Shown here: positions 22,225 to 34,445 of the stretch, piece by piece
Layout of the letters: each line of letters opens with the position of its first letter
How positions within the stretch are numbered: position 1 is the first letter of the stretch
NCBI RefSeq assembly: GCF_024679095.1
Contig: NC_066512.1
Location: 16,137,956 to 16,201,955, forward strand
Origin: Eriocheir sinensis
Taxonomy: Eukaryota; Arthropoda; Malacostraca; Decapoda; Varunidae
Direction of reading: 5' to 3'
Length of the DNA: 64,000 nt
The notes under the pieces: model-generated
Seen by the model: only the letters and a program-made list of their open reading frames with translations
The model's database searches: none
What the model was told of the DNA's origin: nothing
Made by a program: the position numbers and the translations under genes

Positions 22225-22825
22225 GAACATAAGAACATAAGAACGTAGGAGTCTGCAAGAGGCCGGTAGGCCTGTACAAGGCAGCTCCTTTGAACATAAG
22301 CTCCCGTGGATCTAACCCCACCTAATATCACTGTCCATGAATTTATCTAACCTATTTTTTAATGTGACAATTGTATTGGCACTCACCACATGACTGCTCA
22401 GCCTGTTCCACTCATCTACCACTCTGTTAGTAAACCAATTTTTGCCTATGTCGCTGTTGAATCTGAATTTATCCAGTTTAAACCCATTACTACGTGTCCT
22501 ACCGGGTTCTCTTACCGACAGAACCTTATGAATATCCCCCTTATTAAAGCCCTTCATCCATTTATAAACCTCGATCATGTCTCCACGCACCCTTCGCCTT
22601 TCTAGAGAATGCAAGTTTAACTGTGAGTCTTTCCTCGTATGGCAAGTTTCGTAACCCCTGAATCATCTTAGTCATCCTCCTCTGCACCGATTCTAACATT
22701 TTGATATCCATTCTATAGTAAGGTGACCAGAACTGAACCGCACAAGATGAGGTCTAACTAATGCTAAATAAAATTTGAGGAAGACTTCGGCGCTTCTGTT
22801 GCTCACGCTCCTAACAGTCTCGGTT
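22225..22825 (-). mobile_element. LINE (CR1/L2-like) 3' end, degraded
   Basis: The minus strand encodes the tail of a non-LTR retrotransposon reverse transcriptase: [19 protein letters not shown], then after a short deletion relative to arm B a region matching [13 protein letters not shown], then an open frame 22614-22312 with [20 protein letters not shown] and NRVVDEWNRLSSHVVSANT. The 3' end (left) has tandem GAACATAAGAACATAAGAAC, typical of CR1/L2-type tails. It is 5'-truncated against a pyrimidine tract, and no catalytic YADD/FADD motif remains, so it is inactive. Confidence 0.88.
22312..22614 (-). pseudogene. Reverse transcriptase C-terminal fragment
   Basis: About 100 codons open to a stop, matching the region after the RT thumb of CR1/L2-like LINEs, including VVDEWNRL and a closing KNRLDKFMDSD. 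The upstream frame is broken by a shift relative to the related copy at 58358-58835. Confidence 0.85.
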
Positions 22826-22843
22826 ATCTGTGTTCCCTCCCTT

Positions 22844-22847
<4 letters not shown>

Positions 22848-22931
<84 letters not shown>
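22848..22931. repeat. (TC)n microsatellite inside arm A
   Basis: About 41 TC units. Arm B has only short GA runs at the equivalent place. Confidence 0.98.
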
Positions 22932-22935
<4 letters not shown>

Positions 22936-23054
22936 CTATCTATCTCCTTGCTTTCACTCTCAATCTTTCTTTTTCCCCTCCATTCTCTCTGTGTCCTCTC
23001 CCTTCCTTCTTTTCGTCTCCCTCCCCTCTCCCTCTCCCTCTCCCTTCCTGCCCA

Positions 23055-23240
23055 GCAAACAGCCAACGTTTAGCCTGGTCCGGGGCACGTCAGGAAGCCT
23101 CTGTTGAAGCCCGGATATAGGGCGCGGGCAAGCAGTCTGCAATGATGCGCACTATTGACTTAACAACTTACGTTTGCTAATATCGAGGCGGCAGTGGAGA
23201 GGGGGAGGCGATGGAGGAGGCTTTTGTGTGAGTGCGTGCT
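23055..23240. other. Conserved unique block of the duplication (arm A)
   Basis: Contains GCAAACAGCCAACGTTTAGC and GGGCGCGGGCAAGCAGTCTG. It is nearly identical to 58015-58195 in reverse complement. No frame or RNA family is recognised. Confidence 0.8.
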
Positions 23241-23450
23241 GGGTAGGAGGTGGTGGTAGTGGTGGTGGTGGTGGTATAAGAGTGGTGGTGGTAGTGGTAG
23301 GGGTGGAAGGGTTGTCGTTGTTGTTCTTGTTGTTCTTCCTCTTTTTCTTCTTCTTGTTCTTCTTCTTCTTCTTGTCGTTCTTGTTGTTGGTGTTGTTGTT
23401 GTTAGTGATAGTAGTAGCAGTGGTGGTGGTGGTGGTGGTGATTTCACTCC
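23240..23450. repeat. GGT then GTT/CTT trinucleotide block
   Basis: GGT repeats, then GTTGTTCTTGTT-type triplets, then GGT again. The arm B counterpart (57580-57990) is longer because part of it is duplicated. Confidence 0.92.
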
Positions 23451-23639
23451 GCAACTAGTAAAATTCTATGTCCAGTAAATCAGGGAGGTAAAAGAACACA
23501 AAACATAAGTGGCCGTGGTGAGCAAATCAGGGAAGTAAAGTGACGGAACAAGCCGAGGCAGCAAAACTATATAGTCGCCGCGGGCAAGTCAGTCACTTCG
23601 GGGACTCGCCATTCGCGCTGTTAACTTCCTTCTTTTGTC

Positions 23640-23790
23640 CCGCCACTTTCCTTCCTTCCCTCCTTCCTTCCTTCCTTCCTTCCCTCGTTCCTTCCCTCGT
23701 CCTGTCATCTTCCTCCTTCCTTCCTTCGTCCTGTCGCCTTCCCTCCTTCCTTCGCTCTGTCACCTTCCTTCGGCCTTCGTCCTGCCATCC
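23640..23790. repeat. (CCTT)n-rich block
   Basis: Repeated TTCCTTCCTTCC and CGTCCTGTCATCTTCC phrases, matched in reverse complement by 57190-57345. Confidence 0.9.
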
Positions 23791-23799
23791 TTGACCCCC

Positions 23800-24160
23800 A
23801 ACAAAAACGGGTTCCGGCGCCTTCACTGTATTTTCGATTGATTTGATATTAATCCCGTCTGGAATTTTAAGAGGTTCATCTTGCTATCCACCCTCCTCGC
23901 TTCGCGGGGCTGGGGAGCGTCAGGGGGCCCAAGGCCTTCCTGGCGAGCGTCGCAGGGCTCAGGGCTCCGGCAGGGCGCCTCGGCTCCCCCGAAGCGTTCA
24001 CCTCCGTGTCGGAGATCCCGAGGGTCCGGGGTTGGGGGGGCGTGAAGTGGCAGCAAGACAGTTCCTGACCTCTTACTAGCCAGACGACACGTTCATGACA
24101 CGATTCAGTGAAGTTTGGACGCTTAGGGAGGCACAATTCCCCTAAGCAAGGCAAGTGTCA
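23800..24160. other. GC-rich core of the duplication (arm A)
   Basis: A GC-rich segment (about 23885-24045) set between AT-rich flanks and the best conserved part of the two arms. A 78-codon plus frame (23843-24079) has no ATG start (it opens with TTG). Against arm B it differs at three sites by eye, all third-position synonymous. The overlapping minus frame (24154-23876, 92 codons) differs at five residues. Whether this is coding is undecided; no family is recognised. Confidence 0.6.
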
Positions 24161-24329
24161 TGAAATCACCGATAAAAAACGAAAAAACACAAAAAAATCA
24201 AAAAAATCAAAAAATACCAAAAAAAGTTGTCTTGTTTTGCTTTGTTTAAAGCGTCTTGTATGTTGGTATGGCGGGTCTTTTCTGGGGAGAAGGAGACTCA
24301 CGCGTTCCAACATACAAAACCAGGAAAAG

Positions 24330-24460
24330 TCGATACGGAAACACCAAGAGAAGGAAAGCATAGAAAGGAACACCAGAAAAAGGAAAATGCAGAGAAGGAA
24401 CATCAGAAAAAAAGGATAACACAGAGAAGGAACATCAGAAGGAAAAGGAAAATAGAAAAA
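24330..24460. repeat. GAAGGAACA(T/C)CAGAAA repeats, about 35 bp
   Basis: Three to four tandem copies of GAGAAGGAACATCAGAAA-type units, with partial equivalents at 56550-56640. Confidence 0.8.
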
Positions 24461-24529
24461 ATCATCCACCTTTCGGCCCAAACCAACATCACAAAATTAT
24501 GGGCGAGTCTCTTCTGGGAGGAAAGCGGC

Positions 24530-24790
24530 TCGTTCAGACCAGGAACACCAGAAAGGATGATAGAAACATTAAGAAAAGGAAAACGTTCAGACCAGGAACA
24601 CCAGAAAGGATGATAGAAACATTAAGAAAGTCTCTTCTGGGAGGAAAGCGGCTCGTTCAGACCAGGAACACCAGAAAGGATGATAGAAACATTAAGAAAA
24701 GGAAAACGTTCAGACCAGGAACACCAGAAAGGATGATAGAAACATCAAGAAAAGGAAAACGTTCAGACCAGGAACACCAAGGATGACAGA
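24530..24790. repeat. 53-bp tandem repeat with one 70-bp unit, arm A
   Basis: CGTTCAGACCAGGAACACCA recurs at 24531, 24584, 24654, 24707 and 24760. The 70-bp unit contains an extra TCTCTTCTGGGAGGAAAGCG segment, itself related to the ~160-bp palindromic unit. Confidence 0.93.
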
Positions 24791-24814
24791 TACATCAAGA
24801 AAAGGAAAATAAAC

Positions 24815-25060
24815 AGTCATCCAGCTTTCGGCCCCTGGGGCCGCAGGGTGGGTGACGGGTGAATCTCCTCTGGGGAGAAGGAGGCTAACCCAGACCGTCA
24901 AGAAAGGAAAAATAAAGAAAAATTAAAACCTCGAGAAAATAAAATGAAATTACATCTAGCAAAGAAATAAAAAGTCATCCAGCTTTCGGCCCCTGGGGCC
25001 GCAGGGTGATTGACGGGTGAGTCTCTTCTGGGGAGAAGGAGGCTCATCCACACCCAGCAA
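24815..25060. repeat. Two ~160-bp units with the GGCCCCTGGGGCC palindrome, arm A
   Basis: Each unit has CATCCAGCTTTCGGCCCC, the 13-bp palindrome (24830-24842 and 24989-25001), GACGGGTGA and TCTGGGGAGAAGGAGGCT. Diverged relatives without the palindrome lie at about 24465-24530 and 24270-24305. Confidence 0.95.
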
Positions 25061-25069
25061 CACCAGCAG

Positions 25070-25240
25070 AAGGAAAAGAAAAGAAAACATCAAGAGAAAA
25101 GAAAAGGAAAGGAAAGAAAAGAAAACATCCTGAGAAAAGAAAAGAAAAGGAAACATCCTGAGAAAAGAAAAGAAAAGGAAACATCCTGAGAAAAGAAAAG
25201 AAAAGGAAAAGAAAAGAAAAAAATAAAGTAAACAAAACAA
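25070..25240. repeat. (GAAAA)n-rich block with CATC(A/C)(A/T)GAGAAAAGAAA units
   Basis: About 30-bp units GGAAACATCCTGAGAAAAGA repeated three to four times. The reverse complement is at 55420-55640. Confidence 0.9.
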
Positions 25241-25344
25241 AACAAGACAACACCAAAAACAAAACAAAATAAACAAAATAAAATAATATAATAAATAAAT
25301 AGATAAACAACCCTATAACTAACAATTTAATTTAGCAACTGGGA

Positions 25345-25545
25345 TGGAGGTGGTGGTGATGGTGGTGGTGGTGGTGGTAGTGGTGGTGATGGTGGTGGTG
25401 GTAGTGGTGATGGTGATGGTGGTGGTGGTGGTAGTGGTAATGGTCGTGGTGGTGGTGGTGGTGGTGGATGGGTTTGGTGGTAGGGGTAGTGGTGGTGGTG
25501 GTGGTGGATGGGTCTGGTGGTAGGTGTAGGGGTGGTGGTGTTGGT
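25345..25545. repeat. (GGT)n array closing arm A
   Basis: GGT with GAT and GTA interruptions. The phrase GGATGGGTTTGGTGGTAGGG occurs twice, about 48 bp apart, as in arm B. Confidence 0.95.
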
Positions 25546-25559
25546 GTGCTTGCTAGTCC

Positions 25560-25990
25560 ATGATGCAACGCTCGCCGCTCATTTGTTCCCGTTCCCGTTC
25601 CTGTTGTTGTTTTCGTTGTCGTCGTCCTCGTCGTTGTTCTCGCCGGCCGTCCATCACCCTGGAGCGGACTGCAACTGCGTCGTCCTCATCCGATAAGAAT
25701 ATAATTTCACATATTTGTTATCATTGTCATTAGTATTATCATCTTTACTTTTGCGATCCTTTATCATTGCAATCGTAGCTGTTCATTATTAAAGCGCGTC
25801 AAAAAACATTTATCTGGCATAATTATCACTGCCGGATTTGGTACTGTGAGCAATTATGTCCTACTGTGTCTTATTGTCACCCGACCATTGCCACCGCTGG
25901 AGACGGGAGCCACACTAGACTTAACAACAACATCAACAGCAATAAGAACAACAGCAACAATAACAGCAACAATAACAACAACAACAACAA
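25560..25990. other. Unique sequence ending in an (AAC)n tract
   Basis: AAC/CAG trinucleotides at about 25923-25992. The rest is non-repetitive with no recognised gene. Confidence 0.6.
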
Positions 25991-25993
25991 CAT

Positions 25994-26320
25994 CCGCGTC
26001 CAGCGTCCCCAGCCGCCCCCGGACGCTGTTTTCCTCCCGTGTCGCACATTCCTGGGCCCAACGCCGCGGCGCCAGGGCAGCCCGGCGGCGCGGCACAAGC
26101 GACTCGCCTCGGCCCGTGACGGCGGGCTTTGTGCGGGTGGACAGAGGCGCCTTGTGTCCCTGAGGGCTGGGAGTGTTAGCAGCTCCTGGGCCGCGCCGCC
26201 TCAGGGACGAGGATGATGTGGGAAGATAGACTGCGAGATAGCCAGGCGCAGCCTCCACATACTGGCCCTTTAGTGTTCAGGGGGACGGGGGTGCCGGCCC
26301 ATGCCTGCCGGGCCCGAGTG
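25994..26320. promoter_or_regulatory. CpG-dense patch
   Basis: By hand count about 28 CpG dinucleotides occur in the first 220 bp, including GCCGCGGCGCC and CGGCGGCGCGGC. CpG-dense unique DNA of this kind is often near promoters or first exons, but neither a TATA box nor an exon could be identified, so the assignment is tentative. Confidence 0.3.
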
Positions 26321-26329
26321 CTACAAGTT

Positions 26330-27690
26330 TCTTCTTATTACTATTGATATATAATGGTGTTCATCTCGCCGCCGCTAGGCAGCTTCACCACAGACTCATG
26401 TTGGATTATAATGGTACATTTCTTCCCCAAGTCGAGTGTTGTTGCTGGGTCCTCGGCGAGCACTTGGCCACTACCTCCCCTCCCTCCCCTCCACTCCCCT
26501 TGTCCTTGTTTTGTTGAGTCGCTTAGCAGCAGCAAAAGGCAGTCACTGTTCCTTAAGCGTTTCATTCGCTTAAGATGCATGTATAATTGGCGGCGGGAGT
26601 GTCTCAGGCACAATGGCCCTCTCAGTGCAGCTCAAGAGGGATGGGCGGAGTGCTTGTCTGGCACTGCCTTGGCCCGGGCCGAGGTGGCTGAGGCGGAGCG
26701 AACGTGCTGCTGCGGAGTGAGGGAGGAAAAGCGTCGGTGTCACTATAAATGACAAATAATCCCCAAGTCGCCTTTGCTCCAGGTTTATAACGACCGCAAT
26801 CTGGATAAGCCCGAGGCTGCTGCCGGAGCGAACCTTTGCTTGCAGCTGATGGCCAGGTATGTTGGGGAGGGTCTGCAACGTCCACAGCGTTTCCTGCAGC
26901 CGGGCCGGTAAGAGGCACCAGTTTTTCGTTGTGTCAAGGGTCTCTTGATGGTAACACTAAATACCAGATGTTGTTGCCTTGAACATCACACCTGACGCAA
27001 GCCACATTCTGTACCCCAGTCCGCGTACTTCTGCTGGTCGCCGGTCAAGTTTTTGCCTGAGAAATCCCTCCACCAGCCAGCCGCGGCATCGCCTTCGTCG
27101 CCACACCGGCAGAACACTCGTGGCTGGGCGCGGCGTGTTCACTACGTGCTCTGGTCACGCTCCCGTCTCATAATCTGGTGCTTGTTTACGCTTTCAATTT
27201 AGAGGCTGTCTCCCAGTAACGGTGTGTAGACGACCAGCTTGAGCAGGGCAGGACCACCGCCTCGAGGCAGCCGGCAGTAACACGGTCACAAAGCCATTAC
27301 CTTTCAGCAGGAATCACGCTACATGCTAATAATAGGTTGTACAGATCTCATCATTCAGTAATGTTGTCACATAAATAAGTACATATTATGGTCGACCTTG
27401 TTCCGGCCGTGACCGTGGGACGCCAAGGGCAGCACGACTCGAGGCCGTCATGCGCTCGCTGAGGAATGTGTCCCAGACTCCTCCAGCACCGGCAGCAGCA
27501 GCAGCAACAACAACAACAACATACTAGGCTGTGCAGCTGTGTCTGCGCGCTGCCCTTACCAAGTGCTGGCCCTCGCATTGCCTGGAGTGCTGACGAGCCT
27601 CGCATCATAACAACGCAGGTGTCTTGCCAGCCACCGAGACGAAGTGTTGCGTGCAGGAAGTGGTGTTCATTAGAGCCAAACGTTGCTCTC
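26330..27690. other. Low-repeat segment without a recognised gene
   Basis: About 1.3 kb of balanced composition with few simple repeats ((CAA)n at 27495-27521). Frames 26354-26752 (plus, 132 codons) and 27466-27942 (plus, 158 codons) are open but show no family signature, and the second contains a CAG/CAA poly-Gln run. This and the CpG patch are the likeliest place for an unrecognised host gene in the left half. Confidence 0.4.
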
Positions 27691-28182
27691 AGCGAAGTAT
27701 CACCCCCCCCCCCCTCCCCGCCCTACCTGCCGCTGATGGCGCTGCATCGCTTGTCTTGCTTGCGTGATCTTGATGTGTCTTGTCACCTTGTCCAGCCTCG
27801 ACATTATAATGCTGAGCTTTTTCTCCTGACCCAGTGGCGGGGAACACCCGGACCGAGGTTGCGGTGGCGGGCTGGTGGCGTCTGTGGTACTGGTGTCCAT
27901 GGCGCTGGCTGGGGCTGTGGCGCTTGCATAGTAAGGCCATAATTTATTTGTGTAGGCTTCATACTAGGAGCATGGAGGTGTTGTCTCAGTTGTGTTGTCA
28001 CGAGTCCACGTGGTCGTGCAGACTGCTCGGGGCAGCGACGAGATGGCTTCCTGTGGCTGATCCTTCGACCAGCCGGCGGCGGGACACCTGCCGCCCCGCC
28101 ACAGCCCTACCCACCACCCTCCAGGACGACCTGCAAAGTGAATCTCGGCCGCTGACTCTGCTACTGCTGCTGCTACTACTTT

Positions 28183-28219
<37 letters not shown>

Positions 28220-28340
28220 GCCACCACTACTATTACTACTACCACTACCCTTCACAGTTGCGTACATCCCCGGTGGTGTCAGCGTCGGCCGCGGCACTAA
28301 ACCCCTCAGGGCCCCCTCGCGGCGCCCTGCGGGGGAGAGT
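27690..28340. repeat. GC-rich sequence with a (CTA)n array
   Basis: CTA/CTG triplets at about 28160-28250. The flanking sequence is GC-rich and unique, with no gene recognised. Confidence 0.75.
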
Positions 28341-28499
28341 TAGTAAAGGAGGTCATTACTTTCCTCCGCCGCCCCTCGCACAGCCCCGCGCCAGCCAGGC
28401 AGGACCGCGGGGCAGCCATTAGCGATAGCAGTGTATGCATGGCGGGGCGAGGGTGGGGGGGTTGAGGAGGGGGGGGGTCTGCCGCAATAGACATACAGT

Positions 28500-28661
28500 G
28501 CTTTACTACTATTGCTGTTTCCTTACTGCTACTACTACTCTTGTTACTACTACTACTTCTGATATTGTTGTTTGTACTGCTTGAGGCCTTACTGTTGCCA
28601 CGAGGATCACAAAGCCAGGCGATAGTCCTCGTAACGATATCTGTGTATATTTTTATCTTTT

Positions 28662-28717
<56 letters not shown>
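28500..28717. repeat. Degenerate (CTA)n and a (GT)n microsatellite
   Basis: ACTACTACT-type triplets at 28500-28560 and GT at 28661-28717. Confidence 0.92.
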
Positions 28718-28718
<1 letters not shown>

Positions 28719-29059
28719 TTGTGTGCGCCTCAGCCCCGGCTCTCTGAAGCACGAGGGCGAAGCACAGTTATTAAGCACTGTCTTGGTGCCGAGTGTCGCT
28801 CCTCCAAGACGATACTTTTTCGCCGCTTTATCAGGTCACCTCCACACTGTACATTCCTCTCCCGCTTTATCATCTTAATGGTCTTGTTATAGAAGTGATT
28901 GTGTCGTCAATTAGATTATTACACAACCAGAATTATTGTCTTTTTTTCACCGGAGTAGACGTTTTTTTTTTTTTTGTTGTTTTTTGTTTTGTTAGGCGGT
29001 ATGAATTTTTCTTTTCATATATCTTCTCAGGTAAAACTATACCCTAATACACTTTTATT

Positions 29060-29060
<1 letters not shown>

Positions 29061-29120
<60 letters not shown>
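29061..29120. repeat. (TC)n microsatellite
   Basis: About 30 TC units. Positions 28720-29060 before it hold unique AT-rich sequence without a recognised gene. Confidence 0.98.
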
Positions 29121-29121
<1 letters not shown>

Positions 29122-29329
29122 ACTCCTCTCTCTCTCTACGTATTAGTATAACCCTCGTACCCTTTCCTTTATATAACCTTAAGAAAACAGCCTCGGGGGA
29201 GTGTTTCGCCCTCGCAGCATCAGTCCACCACCTCCTGATAGTCACTCTGATTCCCGTCACCCTGTTATTAGCCGCCATTTACCACTCATCCAGCTGTCAC
29301 TCCACCTTGGTGCTCTGCTGACTCCACCT

Positions 29330-30330
29330 TCCTTCCCAATTACCTGTCACTCTGTCTTGATGATGCTCGCCTGTCTCTTCTTCCTGCTCCATCGACGCTC
29401 TCCTCTCCCTTGCCCCTTCCCTCCCTCCTTTGCCCTCATCTACCCTTCCCTATGCTTCTAACTTGCCTTTCTTCCCTCCATCTACAATCTTTATATTACC
29501 TCTTGTCCCCTTCCTTTCCTTTCCCTTCCCTTACCTTGCCCTCAACTACCCTCTCCTCTACACTACCGTCTTTCTTTTACCTCTTTTACCTTGCCCTTTT
29601 CCCTTGCCCTCAAATACCCTTTCTTCAACCCTTAATTCTCATCGTTCTACTCTGTACCCTTCCTTCTTTATTTTAACTTTTGTCCTCTATTCCTGCTTCT
29701 TCCCTTCCTCTCAACTACCCTTTCCTCTCCTTCTAACTCTCATCCTTTGACCTTATACTCTTCCGCCTTTCTTTTTACCTTCTGCTCCCCTTCCCTTACC
29801 CTAAACTACCCTTTCCTCTGTCCCTAACTCTCAATCTTCTATACCTTCTTCTATTCTGTCTTTCTTTTTACTTCTTGTTCCCTATCCTTTCCCCCTAACT
29901 TATCACCCCTTTTGCTCACTCCTCTGTCAATAAGTCTCACCCTTCTCCTTTCTCCCATTCCCTTACCCTAAACTACCCATTCCTCTGCCTCTAACACTCA
30001 CCCTTCTACCTTCATACTCTTCCGGCTTTATTTTACCTTTTGCTCTCTTCCCTTGCTCCTTAACTTATCACCCTTTTGCTCCCTCCTCTGTCTCTAAGTC
30101 TCACCCTTCTCCTCCTTTCTCCCTTATCGTCTTTCTATCATCTCTTGCCTCCTTACCCTTCCCTTAACTAGCATCTCCTCCTCCCCTTTCCCTTGTCCCT
30201 TTGCTATCTCTCTCTCACCCCAAAACTATCCCACCCAACCCCTCCTAACCTGCCCCCCACACACACAGCTTCCTCAACGCCCCCCCGGATCCCTTGTTCC
30301 CCTCGCCCCCCTTCAACCGCTCCCCCCGTG
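29330..30330. repeat. Polypyrimidine block of degenerate ~120-170 bp repeats
   Basis: Phrases such as CCCTTACCCTAAACTACCC and TCTAACTCTCATCCTT recur irregularly over 1 kb with very few purine runs. No gene is seen. Confidence 0.8.
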
Positions 30331-30442
30331 TTCCCTCCCTGCACCCTTTGTCGAGACTCCAAGGTGTACCGTTAACTGGTGGGTCCCGTCATTATTAGCT
30401 GTCCGTCGCGTCTCAGGTGCAGCGTAGGGGGGAGGGGGGGGA

Positions 30443-30444
<2 letters not shown>

Positions 30445-30495
<51 letters not shown>
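30445..30495. repeat. (GT)n microsatellite
   Basis: About 25 GT units following a G-rich lead (GGGGGGAGGGGGGG). Confidence 0.97.
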
Positions 30496-30499
<4 letters not shown>

Positions 30500-30659
30500 A
30501 AGGTTAGTTGTTGTTATTGTTTAAAATGTCCGTATTTGGTTAGTTTTTTTTATTGATCAAAGCTGTTGGCATTTACTTTTTTGTTTGCTTGTATTTTGTT
30601 TCGTTTCCTTCCTTGTATTTTGTAGTTCTAATCAATAAACAATGGATTTATCTATATCT

Positions 30660-30663
<4 letters not shown>

Positions 30664-30731
<68 letters not shown>
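30664..30731. repeat. (GT)n microsatellite
   Basis: About 34 GT units. Confidence 0.98.
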
Positions 30732-30733
<2 letters not shown>

Positions 30734-30828
30734 AGGCGCCGCTGAAGGGCCTCGTTAGGGTGTGTGTAATGTCTCTTGCCTAATGAGTGTGAGTTACCTG
30801 TCGTTACCTTTACCTGCCCATAGCCACG

Positions 30829-30861
<33 letters not shown>

Positions 30862-30937
30862 TGTGTGTGTGGTGTGGGGAGGAAGGCTTTGCAGTGCAGG
30901 TCACGGCATATGCCTTCTCCTCCCCCCTTTCTTTCTT

Positions 30938-31011
<74 letters not shown>
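30829..31011. repeat. (GT)n and (TC)n tracts
   Basis: GT at 30829-30870 with an interruption and TC at 30943-31011. Positions 31012-31480 that follow are mixed, partly purine-rich sequence without a recognised gene. Confidence 0.96.
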
Positions 31012-31013
<2 letters not shown>

Positions 31014-31482
31014 TATTATGACCGAAAAATGGCGAGGGAAGAAGAAGAAAAAAACAACAATCCTGCATATTCCTCATTTTAAACACAAACATCGTACCGT
31101 GGATTTTTCTTTCTGTTTGTTTTGTTTGTTTTCCTGGCTGAGGCGTGGGAGCTAGTGCGTATAATATGATGGTGACTGCGGAGGGTGACGCGGCTGTGCG
31201 GAGGAGGAGGAGGAGGAGGAGTGTAGCAGGAGGAGGAGGAAGAGCGTTTAGGTGTGGGAGAGAGCGTGGGAACCCAGGAGATGCAACACTATGAACTAGC
31301 TCGCCCTGGGGGATTGGCAGGTAGGTGTGTCTGCCAGGTGAGGGGAGAGAGGAAGGGGGGGGAAGGGGAATAGAGTAGGGATGGGTATAGACGCGGAGGG
31401 AGAGGGGAGAATGGGAGGGAAGGTGTTAGTAAGGCTTCATTAGATTCATTCACTGTGGCTTTCCTTTATTCATTCATTCATT

Positions 31483-31487
<5 letters not shown>

Positions 31488-31541
<54 letters not shown>
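31488..31541. repeat. (CA)n microsatellite
   Basis: About 27 CA units, preceded by (ATTC)n at 31467-31484. Confidence 0.97.
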
Positions 31542-31786
31542 CAGTACATTCAGTCATAGTAAATTCATTCATACAAGCAAACAGAAAAAACACATATACA
31601 GGCAGGCACCATGAGTATTCAAACACATACAAACACATTGTAAACAGATTGGAAAGTAGACAAACAAGTAGACAGACAGATAGACAGACATGTGAAAACT
31701 AACAAACAAATATAGAATGGCAGGTACTATTGACAGAGGGACATACGTTTGTAGAAAGAGACAGACAGACAGGACGGGAAGTTCAA

Positions 31787-31894
<108 letters not shown>

Positions 31895-32000
31895 TATTTG
31901 TCCTTCATTTATATATATTTTTTATTATAATTCCTCTTTCTTTATGCTTACTGACCTTCACATGTCTTCTTTCATCCTTACGACCCATTCTTGTTATTCT

Positions 32001-32004
<4 letters not shown>

Positions 32005-32081
<77 letters not shown>
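32005..32081. repeat. (TC)n microsatellite
   Basis: About 38 TC units. It lies 42 bp from a longer GA tract, forming an inverted pair. Confidence 0.99.
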
Positions 32082-32084
<3 letters not shown>

Positions 32085-32119
32085 CCTGTTATAATTCTTC
32101 TCACCTGGTACATTACTTT

Positions 32120-33312
<1,193 letters not shown>

Positions 33313-33361
33313 GTCAGGTGATCCAGGTAATAATTTTTGGTATGTAAGGCTCCGACCCTCT

Positions 33362-33700
33362 GTTCCTCCTCCTCCTCCTCCTCCTCCTCCTCTCCTGTCC
33401 TTTCTTTTCTCCTGGCCACCCTTCTTCCTCCTCTCTCTCAGTCCCGTATATTCCTTCCTATCCATCTCAATCTCATCTATCCTCCTCTTCCTCCTCCTCC
33501 TCCTCCTTTCTCCTACTTGTCCTCCTCCTCCACCTCCTCATATTTGTTGTCTTATTCATCCTTCTCCTTCTCCTCTTTCTCTTCGTTATCTCTCTTCCTC
33601 ATCCTCCTACTCCTTCCCTCTTCCTCTTCTTTACTATAACCTCTTTTTTTCCCTGCTTCTCCCTCCCCCCTTCCCCCCTCCACCTCCCCCTCCCTCCGGC
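33362..33700. repeat. (CTC)n and polypyrimidine sequence
   Basis: CTC triplets at 33364-33394 and 33482-33510, then mixed CCTCCT phrases. Pro/Ser/Leu frames here are artefacts. Confidence 0.88.
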
Positions 33701-33778
33701 GACGCAGCTATAATAAACAGGGAGACGCGAAAAACTGGTTGAAGGGCGGCGTTTTGTGGCTCAATGTTTGCTGCTGTG

Positions 33779-33842
33779 AGGAGGAGGAGGAGGAGGAGGA
33801 GGAGGAGGTGGAGGAGGTGGAGGAGAGGAGGTGGAGGTGGAG
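33779..33842. repeat. (GAG)n array
   Basis: GAG triplets with GTG interruptions. Confidence 0.93.
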
Positions 33843-33884
33843 GCGGTGATTACGGTCGTTTGGTGTTTTTGTGAGCGACTATGA

Positions 33885-33889
<5 letters not shown>

Positions 33890-33961
<72 letters not shown>
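33890..33961. repeat. (TC)n microsatellite
   Basis: About 36 TC units. Confidence 0.99.
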
Positions 33962-33964
<3 letters not shown>

Positions 33965-34033
33965 GATAATGTTATCGGCGGTTGTGTATCTTGACATTTA
34001 TTTCGAGAGTTTTGGGAATTTTAGCGAGTGCGC

Positions 34034-34054
34034 GCACACACACACACACACACA

Positions 34055-34110
<56 letters not shown>
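34034..34110. repeat. (CA)n microsatellite
   Basis: About 38 CA units with one CTC interruption. Confidence 0.98.
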
Positions 34111-34112
<2 letters not shown>

Positions 34113-34349
34113 TAAGTTGATTCACCACAAAAATATATTCTACTGTGCGTTACGAGAATTTTTTTTGTGTGTTAGGCCAGATAAGTGCACAAACAAACTG
34201 ATAAGAAGCAAGTCACTCAAGACTACGCATTTCCTATGACTAAATCCTGAAATACTCACATAATCCTGGGTACATTATTTTAACACTACTTAAAACACAC
34301 GATCAGCGGTGATAAAAGAAAACTGAACACGAACGCTACAGAACATGTA

Positions 34350-34361
34350 ATAATAATAATG

Positions 34362-34426
<65 letters not shown>
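34350..34426. repeat. (AAT)n microsatellite
   Basis: About 25 AAT units with one GAT. Positions 34111-34349 hold nothing recognisable. Confidence 0.98.
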
Positions 34427-34427
<1 letters not shown>

Positions 34428-34445
34428 GTAATGGTAATATGTTGT

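Larger units (their letters stand above)
22225..25560 (-). repeat. Arm A of a large inverted duplication
   Basis: Collinear in reverse complement with 54917-58835. The order from left is LINE tail, (TC)n/pyrimidine tract, block with GCAAACAGCCAACGTTTAGC, GGT/GTT block, block with TTCCCTGATTTGCTC, CCTT block, GC-rich core, ~53-bp repeats, ~160-bp palindromic units, GAAAA-rich sequence and a terminal GGT array. Every block has its counterpart in arm B. It lacks the outermost 54917-55180 part of arm B. Confidence 0.95.

Noticed and set aside
23876..24154. Minus-strand 92-codon frame in the GC core, also present in arm B
   Set aside because: All five differences between the two arms change residues in this frame, the opposite of what conservation of a protein would give.
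24227..24613. Lys/Arg/Glu-rich plus frame in arm A
   Set aside because: Built from ~35-bp and 53-bp tandem repeats; arm B equivalents are shifted in frame and length.
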